From assembly GCA_003116995.1 (NCBI GenBank), contig BDSL01000002.1, positions 3,060,001 through 3,124,000 on the forward strand: 64,000 nt of DNA, written 5' to 3'. The notes beneath the pieces were generated by a model, which saw only the letters and a program-made list of their open reading frames with translations, was not told where the DNA came from and searched no databases. Position 1 is the first letter of the stretch. Each line of letters starts with the position of its first letter. A program made the translations under genes and the position numbers. Source of the DNA: Yamagishiella unicocca (lineage: Eukaryota > Chlorophyta > Chlorophyceae > Chlamydomonadales > Volvocaceae). Positions 31,591 to 48,200 of the stretch are shown here, one piece after another.

Positions 31591-33897
31591 GCCACTTGGA
31601 AAGCAGCCGGGAGTCAAGCAAGGGCACTTTGTTCCTTATACATGGCTTACATGTCGCTGTCGCTGCTCAGTTAGCCAGCCTCTTGCCCTCGCTTGACCTG
31701 TTGCCATGTGCTGCGTGGTGGCGTGGTCACCTAGGGACGCCTAGGGCACCACCGAGCCCTGCCTGAGCGGCGCTCTGTTGATCGCCAAGTACCAGTTGTG
31801 AGTATTAACGGCTGGGGCTATAGAGCTCCCGCTTGAGGGTGACACCCGGTTACAAGTGAGCCGTGTTTTGCCAAATGATGTCGCGCACTCCATTGCAAGA
31901 TAGGTTGTGTGCTGCTGCCTGGTTGTGGCGAAGGCCCCTGCGCCCACTGTGACGTGATTGTTACTTAAATCTAGCGCCCCGCCAGCGCCGCCTAGCTTGC
32001 GATGCACGGCTTGCAGCTGCCGGGCCCTTTCCCCAACGCGACCATCACCAGCAGCGCGCGATGCATGAGCGCCAAGACAACTCGTGTAAAACGCTGCCCT
32101 CTGCAGTGGTCCATTTCGACACAGCTTCCGCCAGGTTCCATCCTAACTGCCGCTGGAGCTACACACCCTCGAGCAGATCCGGTGCCCCGACATGTTACGA
32201 GGGTGCCTGGGCGATTGCCCGGTGGCCGTACGGCGGACAGGTGTCCTAAATGCCATGCAACAGATTACACCAAACATTTAGGCAAGCGCACGAGGTGCGG
32301 CATATCCCACGATATGGAAGAACACAAGAGTTATCGTCCTGCCGACTTCGTTATCACAAGAGTACGACAACAAAATGTCACTACTGCTCAGCTTTGTCAG
32401 GTTCAATGTCCGCTGTCTTCTATGACCAGCGTTGTGATCTAGTACCGTAGAGACAGTATATTCGGTCTGGCATCGCACACAGCTTGTGGTCCTGCGTTCC
32501 TGAGCAGACTAGCGCAATTTCCACTGAACTGTTTGTTTTCTAATAGCCCTTATGGAATCAAGGGTTGTGGACAATTGCCCTGATAAGGTCAGCCTTTGTG
32601 TGCTGCAGCTTTGAAGGAAACATATGTTTAAAAGCTGGTCCACTTCATGCAGGCCTCAGCCACAACCAACTACGTATATGTCTCAGAGACAGATGAACTT
32701 GGCGGATACAAATACGTTGAGACGACAGGATCGTTGTGAGTTGGCAGTCCTGTAGATGCTCACGATGCAGTCGCGGTGACGTACGGCTTCCCTGCGTTGC
32801 AGTGTCTTCTCTCTGAGGACACACGCTCTGATACCAGATGGCAACGTCGCGCTCAATAGCGTCCAGCGTCGGGTGAGGCTTAGTCAGCTGAAACGGCGCA
32901 GGAAGGGCCTGCCTGCCTGCAGGACTCTCCCCACCTCCCTCTGCTAACTCCATGCTCCCTTCAGATCCTGCGTGTGGCGGCCAAAGACCTGTTGGAACTC
33001 CGACCATACCGCCCACCGAAAGACCTGCCTTCGGTGGGCATGTTGTATGGTAAGGTGACGGGCATCCTTGACAAGGTCCGACCGGCGGAGCTCCAGGCCG
33101 AAGATGTCATCCAGCGGCTCCTGAAAAGCTTTCGGAACCAGGTGTGGAACCCTTTCGATGTGCTTCACCGCCACGCCGGTCCGCACGCGTTTGGGCCCAC
33201 AAACACAGCACCACTTGACGAGGACCATTTGGCGACAGCAAAGACCGAACGCATACCAACCTCCGAGCATTTTGTTGACACGTTGGAAACCCTGCGCTGC
33301 GCTTCTTGGGGAGATAGCAAGCGGGTTAATGATCTGGGGGTATGGGCTCACACAACTTCCACTGTGGTAGACGGCAGGCGTAGCTGCCCCCGAAAGCCAT
33401 GCTCCATTACGTCATTATTGTAGGTCTCGAAACACAAATAGAGCTATGGTCACAGACGGACATGGGTTTCGAGTGAATCCGGAGCTGCGAGGAGAAATGG
33501 AACATAATCGTCATACTGGGGGTCGGTAGAACTGTTCCGCCGTTTGGCAGATGCCGCGTATTCTGCCGTGGATGGGGTGTTTTGCGGTCATTCTGGGAGT
33601 CTCCAGAAGGCGACTTCGCTGGCAAATGTATCAATCTGTGATTGCCCTCACGTAGAGCTGCGCGGAATTCTCACTGCGGCTGCCCCCTGGCACTTGCATC
33701 ACGCAAGCGACCCGGTGCACCACGGTGCCCATCATACCCCATGCATGGAGAACTGCCTCGCGCCGAACATGCACCAAGAGTATTACCAATACGCACGGCG
33801 CACTTGTGCGACTTCCCTCCGCCGTTTCTAGTTTTCTACCTCGTATCCACCAACATGTTTGGAGCCTTATAGTATATTAGGCCTCAATAAGGTGACC
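31591..33897. other. Spacer with one unassigned open frame
   Basis: No gene recognised. The stretch 32965-33160 follows a good acceptor (CCCTTCAG) and stays open with a non-repetitive, protein-like reading (AAKDLLELRPYRPPKDL, then LYGKVTGILDKVRPAEL and EDVIQRLLKSFRNQVW). It looks like a real or former exon, but no family is recognised and no partner exons were found. Nothing here resembles the missing NSF N-domain exons. Confidence 0.35.
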
Positions 33898-37869
<3,972 letters not shown>

Positions 37870-39288
37870 GCAAGCCAGCCGAGCCGGATTCGCCCGATGG
37901 CGTGAAGCCGTGCAGCAGATCTGCATCTGATGCGAGCGAATTGCCACACGTGTGTCACACGGCCGCGACGCAGCCTAAGGCAGACTATAGCGACTGGTAG
38001 CTCGCGTAGCGGAAATCGCCAAGAGCCAGAGTGGACCGAGTGGGTTTGAAGATGACGGTTTGTGGCATAGGGGAGGGCATTAGGTGGGTTGCACGACCTT
38101 GTGGCTTGGAACTTCCGGTTGCTTCCTATGATCCGTGGGGGTAAGTGTCCAAAGTGACTTTCTTAAATGTGAGTTCTTGGGTTGGGTCGCATAGCGGCCA
38201 GGGAACAGAGTGCGAGAAGCAACGCGGGGCAGGGAGCACATGCGCAATGCGCTGTACGGCATTACTACGTAAGGAAGATAGCACAATGTCTGGCGCATAG
38301 TTATGAAATAAGTGTCCTGCAGTCATGAGCATCCTTGGCGTATGGTGTGCGCCTGGAATACGATATCGTGTGAGGCGGAGCGCTGCTGATTCGGCGAGGT
38401 TGAGATTGTAGCGCATCCCGCCTTTAGCCTAGTGGGCATATTCATAGGTAGAGCGGTTCATTCTGGCGTGTCCATCCCAAGGCAAACTGGTCGGAATGGT
38501 CGTGTTGCCGCATGGTTCGCTGCCTCGTCCTGCATGGTCTTCGGATAGTGCAAAGCACTAGGGACTTGCGGGCTGTCTCCCTGTCTTTCTGGTGGTATGC
38601 GTCGACCACCCCGCCCAACATGAGCAACTCTGGTCTATCTATCCTGCCCATATAACTGCGGGGACGTTGTCCTGCAAGGTTCTTACGTGGTGTTAGGGCA
38701 GATGTTAAAAACGTGAGGACGCTAATTGAACGTGAAGTGTCTAGAGTACTGGACGACCCAGGGGACGACCCGTCATTCCAGTTACGCGCGTAAGGGAGGG
38801 TCTATCGATTACTCCCCGAATTTACGTCCTCGCCTAGTTGTAACGCCCTGCCTTGTGCCCTCGCGGTATATGAGATGGCTGTGAACGCCAGGTGTATTTT
38901 ATTGCACCTAACATGGAGGACAGCACTTGCGCCCATGGCCCCAATCGGTGATGAATCAACACGCCTTCTTATCGTCGATTGACCAACACTGGCATGACCT
39001 TTGCAACGAATAAAGTTGGCCCCACAAGACGTACAGACCATGCCAACAGTCAAGGACTTGGCTGCACTTACATACGTCCATTACACATTATTTAACGTCT
39101 TGCCTCAGTAGGTCATTGCTGCGGCCATAACTAAAAATTTGCGCGAAGTGGACTTTGACTGACGGGTGTCTGTACACGTTCAGGCCACGAGCTTACAGCG
39201 GTCTCCCCTTGAGCTTGTGCTTCTTCAGACCCACATTATAGCATAGCCCTATATTAGCGCAAAGCTAGCTTGCTGGCGTGCAAGCGCC
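37870..39288. other. Spacer, no gene recognised
   Basis: Contains the 3' flank of NSF and the presumed promoter of the coiled-coil gene. A TGTAA at about 38839 is the first clear poly(A)-like signal after NSF. ORFs are short and featureless. Confidence 0.45.
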
Positions 39289-42230
39289 ATGACGACGAGC
39301 GTACTGAGGGAGCTCGAGGAGTTGCGACAAATGCTGGACACACCCAGAAAAACATTTAGTCCGTTGAAGTCTTTGAAGGAGATTGCAACGCCTCGGGCAG
39401 GCTTAGATGTGATGAAAACGTACTCGACGGCCTTGAACAGTGCGGAGGCAAGTTTGGGAGTGTACGAGCTTGCGCACAAGCGAGTGGTTTTGCTAGCATG
39501 GGTCCATACTTGTCTCTGGCATTGTCTGGACTGCGCATGTACAGAAAAGCGTCGACCGCCTCGGGCGAGCAATCGAGGTGGCTGAGGAGGAGATGGACGC
39601 GGCCCTTAAGCGCACAACAGAAATACACCGCAGCCAGCTGAAGCAGAAGGAGCTGGAAAACCTTGAGCTGCAGCGTGTGATAGGAGCCAAGGAGCGCTCC
39701 GTGGACAGCCTCCGTGACACGCTCGCAACGACAAAGCGCACGTATGAGAGCAAGCTTTCGCAAATCGAGTCAGCCCTGGCATTGAAGGATGCTGAGGTCG
39801 GAGGGGTGGAGGGAAAGAGGGGGGCCAGGACATCTTGGGTATGCACATACACGCCCATGTGTAATAGCTTGCATGACCCGCGAAGGGTTGGAAATCTACG
39901 CGACTAACCGCGTGCGCTTCCACTGCTAAAGCGATGCTGACGAAGTATACTGCCATCTACCACTGCTGGGTATTCATGGCCTGAAAATGGGCTGGCACAG
40001 TGTGTGGCGCCTGGGCTGGGAAAGTGTGGTATACACATGATAGCGTAAACTGGGCCCTCAGGTCAAACTACCTCCCTGCTTTCCACGGCGCCTCTGAACA
40101 TGTTTCCAACCCCTCCCCACAACAGAGCAAGGCACTGGCGGAAGAGTTGCGTGTCGTCCGCCTTGAGCGAGAGTCCATGGGCATGCAGCTGGAGCGGTCT
40201 GAGGTCGGGCGCCGCGCACTGGAAGCGGATGTACGCGAGCGTGAGGCGGAGCTGGGTGCAGACATGCGCGCAAAGAGCGATGAGGCGGCCAAAGCACTCA
40301 TGGCCCTGCGGTACGAAAAGAAAGAGAAGGTACGCGAACGCGGTGCGCTATCTTTTGGTTCGATTCCTGTCCGGCAAGTAGCACGGAGGCGATTCCTGTC
40401 CCGCAAGTTGCACGGAGGTGATGGGTTTCCGAACATGCCTTTGAGGCCAATCGAGTTGTTTGGGAGGTGTTGGCGGTGAGCAAGTGCATCGCGGTGTCCA
40501 CAGGCAAATAAATGCCGTACGGGTGTCACTTCGACATCCCGTCTTCTGGGTTCTTGTTACAGCCAAGTCACCTGAGCAGCAGCATTGCCGACCTGCCCTT
40601 TGCGCCTTTAGGAGGACTGGCGCATGCAGAGTGAGGACCTTCGGCGCCAGTTTCAGATGCTGCAGGACGAGCTGCGTGCGCACAAAGAGGAGGCGGCGGT
40701 GATGAAGGTAGGTGACCAACCCAGAGTTTGGAGGGTCGAGATCGCCGCAACTGCATACACACAGGTCTACCAAACCGTTGTAAAGGCGGCGCTTATGTTG
40801 ACTACGGTGGCCCCGACTTCCTACGCACCGTTTTCAATAAAAACCCGTGCTGTAACGACGGCTCGAGCAAGTATGCGCTCTGTGTGGTCTGAGGCACGGC
40901 ACACCTCGGTCCTGCTGTTTTCCTCGTTGGGAAAGGCTGTCATGTCATATATCATGTCACCATCGGGTGCCGTGTCGTCCTAACACTCTCGCTGGCTCTG
41001 GGAGCGTTGCGTTCATCCCTGTTGCGCTTAGGCAGCAGGCGATCGGTATTCGCGCAGCTCTGCCGGCAGATTACAGGCTTGCGATCGCACGTCTCCATAT
41101 GTGGTGATATACGCATACGCCGCTTTCCGCGACCGGAGTGATGCTGCTTAGCTGCATTGTTAAGGGCCGGCCGCCTAGTCCTCGCTTCCTTGGTTGCTTT
41201 ACCTCAGGAGCGCTACGATGCCGAGCTGGCAGAAACTCGCCGGCGATGTGCCATTGAGGTTGATGAGACGCGACGTCGGTCCGAAGCAGAGGTCGACGAA
41301 TTCAGGCGGCGATGCGAATCAGAGCTAGAGGACATGCGCCGTAGGCTCCGCAGCGAGAAGAACCTTCGCAAGGCGTGCGAGAAGTGGCTGCGCTCAGAGC
41401 TGAAGTCCCGGGTAAGAGACGCATTGTTCTGTATCTATGAGTTTCAACCTGAAGGACAAAGGCCAAAGGCCTGGAATTAGCTGGATTACTTGGTGTCGGA
41501 CTTAGAGGGACTCGCGGCGTATATCGCAGAGGAAGAATGTATGAAATCCATCAACCAGCGGGTTTTATGGCGGAATTGGTCTGTAGAGCTTGCAGGACAC
41601 TACAGGGATGGGTCGGGTTTTAGGTTCGGTTAAGCATGCAAGGTGATGCCCACTGTACTATGGACCGGCGTCGCGAATATTGCTTGGCCGATTGTTACGA
41701 AGATGAATGTTTATTTTCATGATCCGCTGCCGGTTACAGTTGCAGCCCGTTGCACGGAAAACAGGAGCACCTGCCAGCGTATGTCCGTCAATCCGACAAT
41801 TCCTGAGCTGCCTGACACGCAATCGTCCGCAGTCGCCTCCAACACCACTCCGCCAACGCCCTTGTCCACGTGTGTTTCGCAGGAAGAAATGGAGCTGCTC
41901 CTGGCAGCTGTCAAGGACGCGGCCTCAGGTCGTGCAGCAGCTGCTGGCGAAGCCGCTGAAGTGGAGGCGCTGATTGACCGCCTTCGCGCGGGTAGCCCCT
42001 CGTCGCCGCTGCACAGCCCCGGCGCTAGCCCCCGCGCCCTGGGCTTCGCCGGTGGTGGCGGCACCACCAGCAGGATGGCTGCGGCAGCAGCGCCGACTGG
42101 TAACGCGTCCTCCAACGCACGTTCCATGGAGCTTGAACTCCTCCGGCGCAAGCTGGAGGAAGACAACAACCGGCTGAAGGGCGAGCTACAAGCTGCACGG
42201 CGGATGCTGAGCGACCGTCTCAAACACTAA
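39289..42230 (+). CDS. Coiled-coil protein of unknown function
   Basis: Six exons, every junction in phase 0: 39289-39447, 39545-39796, 40126-40329, 40612-40707, 41208-41411 and 41883-42230 (TAA); 420 residues. Intron 1 begins with GC (GCGGAG|GCAAGT), a strong GC-AG donor. The N-terminus (MTTSVLRELEELRQML) is followed by a nearly continuous coiled coil (RLGRAIEVAEEEMDAALKR; RVVRLERESMGMQLE; EDLRRQFQMLQDELRAH) and an Arg/Glu-rich single-helix stretch (ETRRRCAIEVDETRRRSEAE). A conserved-looking block follows (EKNLRKACEKWLRSELKSRE), then a Ser/Pro/Gly linker, and a last helix (RRKLEEDNNRLKGELQAARR). Proteins of this build are common in basal bodies, flagella and centrosomes, but that is only suggestive; no family is named here. 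Confidence 0.72.
40371..40424 (+). repeat. Two-copy ~28-bp direct repeat in intron 3 of the coiled-coil gene
   Basis: GATTCCTGTCCGGCAAGTAG is followed by CACGGAGG and recurs at once as GATTCCTGTCCCGCAAGTTG plus CACGGAGG. Confidence 0.8.
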
Positions 42231-43254
42231 GACGGCATCGGGCTCGGCTTCGTTTATGGCTGAAACTGTTTGTCTATGAGTGAACTAAGGGGTGTGGTAG
42301 TACATGCACGCCTGCTGGCCGGCTGGAGCTGGAACCCGTACGCTCAGCCAGCGGCAAACGAATGAGAAAGCATGCTTCTGACAGCCGGATCTCAGCGGCT
42401 CCGCGGGAACGTGTTCGGCTCTAGACTGGGTGGTATTGTTTGCCCTTTGACTTTTATCGTGAAAATCTACGCGTGATTTTACGGAACTGCCGTGCGCACT
42501 GCCACGACGACTTCTTGTTGTGGCCGTACTCATAATGGGTGGTAGGGGTGGGTACACGCGGGTCCACCCGTGACGCATATGAACGGGCCACCTGCACTTT
42601 TTCCCCTTCCTCAATCTCTTCTGTGCCTCTCCTTCTGCGCCCTCTCCTTCCATTCCTGTTGGTGACCTTCTTCGTATCGCTTTCCGAACTAATACTTCAA
42701 TTATTCCTAGCTCTATTTTGACCATTGAGACATTCTTTGATACGGTAGTCATTGGCTGCGTATGTTCATGAAGGGTGCGATGGCGCTCCATGGGTTTTAC
42801 CGTTGGTAGAGCCCCGCTGCACCCCGCATCTCCCCTTGCACTACTTCGATTCCGCGCTGCGCGCGTGCTCCCTTACAGGCATTTACGCCAGTGAACACAC
42901 TGTGACGAAATGTGGCGATGTCGTGTCCGTCCGCAAACCCGTCATGAACACGGGACATTGGACGGCATGCCGTAATGTAACTGAGATTGGGTCACTCCAC
43001 GACGTGCGAGCTGGCGTACGCTAGGTACGCAGCATGCACACTGTACGTCGTCTGCAAGATGATGTCTACGCAGACAATGTTCATCATAGCAGTTCCATAG
43101 GTGAAATGTGTAGTTTCGTATACCTTTGGAGCCGTAGCTTGACCTATTTCAGCTATCAACAAGGTTACCTGCACAAGGATGGCGCCACCAGTGCGACACT
43201 GACGCGTTTATGAAATCAAAATACTAAAAGATATCGTGGCAGGTATCCTATAAC
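42231..43254. other. Spacer, no gene recognised
   Basis: The 3' flank of the coiled-coil gene and the upstream region of CFIm25. TGTAA occurs at about 42976. No ORF with features on either strand. Confidence 0.45.
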
Positions 43255-44808
<1,554 letters not shown>

Positions 44809-45115
44809 TAGAACCGGAGGCTCGCGCTCCTGTAAATAGTTGTGTGTTAGTAGTTGGTGCGGGGTTGTGTGTGATATACCGGTGGCTTGGGGTCAGGCGA
44901 CAAGGCGGATAGACAGGGTGTAGGCAGGGCGAGCTACACCTGATTGCAGACTGCAGTGTACATATACGTGATGGGACAGTTGGGTATGGTCTACCGCAGC
45001 TGGCGTACGGCACGTGGAAATGGAGCTGGGCATGGCCTTGCAGTACGTCCGTTGGCCGCTGGGCCAACTGCATCGCAGCGGAAACGATCACGTTCCCGAG
45101 CGCAATTATCCGACC

Positions 45116-45151
45116 TGTAACGATCAAAGGAGTCACGACCGTGTCCTGTAA
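45116..45151 (+). terminator. Candidate TGTAA poly(A) signals for CFIm25
   Basis: Two TGTAA pentamers (45116 and 45147), the usual poly(A) signal of volvocine algae, lie 308-339 nt after the CFIm25 stop and about 90-120 nt before the ELP2 start codon. A third at 44831 is only 23 nt after the stop and would give an unusually short 3' UTR. Confidence 0.4.
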
Positions 45152-45236
45152 GCATTGTAAAGGGCGGACCACACCGATGAAGATGCTGCGTTGACCTGCC
45201 AATACATAGGCGAAGGGCCAAATAGCGGGGCTTACG

Positions 45237-48200
45237 ATGCATGTCAACCTAGATTATGTCGGTGTTGGCGTCAATCGAGTCGTCAATGCACTGGCTTGGG
45301 GAGAGCATGGCGGCGTCGCATATGCCGCCCACCACATGGTTGCGCTATATGACGTCGAGGTGGGACGCGATTAATGAAGTACTTTAGTAGTCACCTGCAA
45401 AGCAATTGCGCTGTTGCCAGTCTTGCGTGTTGTCGCGAGGCCTGCTGCGCGCCAATTGCCGCTTTCATGCCGCTGCATCCCGTAGTCCGCCAAGGTTGTT
45501 TCTACGCTATGTGGACACTCTGGTTTGGTAAACTGCGTCCTATGGGTTCCGCGCGATGGTAAGCGATGCAGACCGCGCCCAGCATGGGCGGAGGGCAAGT
45601 CCCGGCAAAAGGCTTTCCTACTGTACCGTTATCAGATACCCGTATTGCCTTCATTATTGGCGTCGAAAAAGCCCCGGCGTTCTGCGCTTGCCAGATGCCG
45701 CTCCGCTGTGTCTCAATCTTACGCCGGACTCGGGGGCCCCCGGTCTGAACGTCTATCCCGCAGCTACCCCGGAGCTCCCCCCGGGACAGCACATCCTTTT
45801 TTCAGGGGCTGCGGACAATACAGTCCGCTGCTGGCTTGTGAAGTACAGCTCACAGCAACCCCCGGCCGCCACCGCCGCGCGGCCGTCATGGCAGTGCCTG
45901 GCAGTGCTTCAGGGCCACACCGCTCCTGTCACGTCTCTTGCCATTCACCGGCTGCCTCCCAGCAGAGGTGCAGACGGCGCCACCGCGCCACGCCTGCTGC
46001 TGGTGAGCACTGCTGGTGACGCTGCCGTGATTGTCTGGGGCTGCAATGACCACGGCGGACCCAGCGCCTCAACATCAGAGGCAGCAGCACCAGCAACCTC
46101 AGCACCAGCACCAGCAGGCGCAACATCAGCTACTGAGGCGGCGGCAGCAACAGCCGAAGGTAACGAGGCGCCGACGGCTACACCGGCGCTCGCACCACTG
46201 TCGGACGTTCCGTACGGCCAGGCGAGGTGGCGGCTAGATCAGCGCATTCATGTGGGCACCAAGATGCAAACCACAGCCGCCATGACGCACCTGCCGCTGG
46301 ACCCCAACTGGTGGGGACGGGGCGGCAAGGCGGGGAAGGGGAAGGGGAGGGGTGAGGCGGTGTGCGCCCGCGGCATCCCATCCCGTCGCTAGTGGGGGAA
46401 TGGATTGCATCTGAAGCCTGAATGCGCATCGACGCGAGAAGTTGTTGCGCTGGCTGGCTATAGGCCTTTGCGGCACCTCTGGGTTCCGCCTACCTAGGGA
46501 ACAGAAAGAGCGGCAGCCTAGGGCTTGGAGTGGGTCAGGCACGCGACGCGGCGGCTTGATCTCGGAACCCGGCATCGATCCCCGTGCAGGACGTTGTTGG
46601 CCACCGGCGGCACCGACCGCAAGATAGCCCTCTACGTGCGGCCTCCGGGTCCCGACTCGCCCTTCCAGCCGGCGTGCACGTTGGAGGGTCACGAGAACTG
46701 GGTGCGGGGAGTGGCCTTCTGCCATGTGGCGCCCACGCCGGCGGAGGCCTCGACCCAGGTGCCGCAGCTGCTGCTGGCCAGCGTCTCCCAGGACAGGTGG
46801 GAGGCGGGGGCCGGGGCCGCAAGCTGGGGTAGGTTGCGGGGGAGAGGGAGAGCGGCAGTTATGGGGAGACGGCGGGTCGGGTTAGGCGGCATGCTGGCGG
46901 GGCCACAGACTTTGGTACCTTGCTCGCTCCGCTGCGTTCCCCAGACCACTCACCTAGACCACTCGTCTTCAGTCCCCCGGCCCCTCCGCGGTGACTCCTG
47001 GCGGTGGACGGATGCCTTTCTCTACAGCCCCAGCCCCTCCGAAGCCCACTCCTGGCTGAGCAACTGTTGTAGCGTGAAACTGGCAGAAACCACGGTGCCG
47101 ATACTTTGCAGAAAGGCTGATCAGCAGCAACGCTGCTCTGGTCGACCCTCCCCCATCCCACTCAGGTACGGCCGCATCTGGAAGCTGCAGCCCGAGCCTC
47201 TGGGCCCCACTGCCGCTGCCGCTGCGGGCGGTGCGGCCCCCGGTCCAGCCCTAGCGCCCCTGGAGGACCCCCTGGTGGCGCTCATCCAGCGGTATGCCCC
47301 CAAGCCGCACGTGGACACCGCCACCACGCGGTGAGACCGCGGAAGGGGAGCGGCGGAAGGGGCCAGGCGGAAGGGGAGCGGCGGAAGGGGCGCGGCGGAA
47401 GGGGCCAGGCGGAAGGGGCCAGGTGGAAGGGGCCAGGCGGAAGGGGCCAGGCGGAAGGGGCGGCGGGAAGAAGGGGACAGCTGACGTCCGTGGCGCGTCT
47501 CGCGCGGCTGCCTGCGCGAGCACGACGTGCAGCGAGCTGCGGCCTGCAACCACCCGCCTCGTGTGACCCACACGCGTCTCTACACTTCCCGCCCTCCCTC
47601 CCACGGGCTTTCCTCACAAACCCTCCCTCCCACCGCCCTCCCTCCCACCGCCCTCCCTCCCACCGCCCTCCCTCCCACCGCCCTCCCTGCGCAGCTACGT
47701 GGCCACAAGCGAGGCCCTCCTCATTGGCCATGAGGACTGGGTGCATGGACTGCAGTGGGCGCCACCACCACCACCACCACCACCACCAAGTGACCTCCAG
47801 CAGCAGCAGCAGCAGGGCACGGAGGGTGGGCCCAGCGGGCTCGGCGGCGGTCATCACACCCGCGCCACCGTTGCGCTGCTGACTGCGTCCATGGACCGCA
47901 CCATGGTCGTATGGCGCTACGAGGTGGGGGCCAGGGGAAGGGCTGGGAGCCAACGGGGTGCCGGGTTGGTGTCGTCACCTGCCCCAACCAGGGTGCCGGC
48001 TTGGTTCGTTTTCCGACAGGCTGAGGTCCTCTCTGCCGACCTAGCTCCTGCCGACCCCAGACCAACCCACTCATCCCCCTCCGATTGACCTGACACCGGC
48101 TCATTCAACCCCCTCCCCTCTCAGGCCTCCAGCGGGCTGTGGATGAACGAGGCTAGCCTGGGTGACGCCGGCGCTTCCTGCCTGGGCTACTTCGGCGGCG

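Noticed and set aside
47251..47953. Long minus-strand ORFs over ELP2 intron 5 and exon 6
   Set aside because: Produced by the G-rich and C-rich minisatellites; the + strand exons join in phase with clear WD40 sequence.
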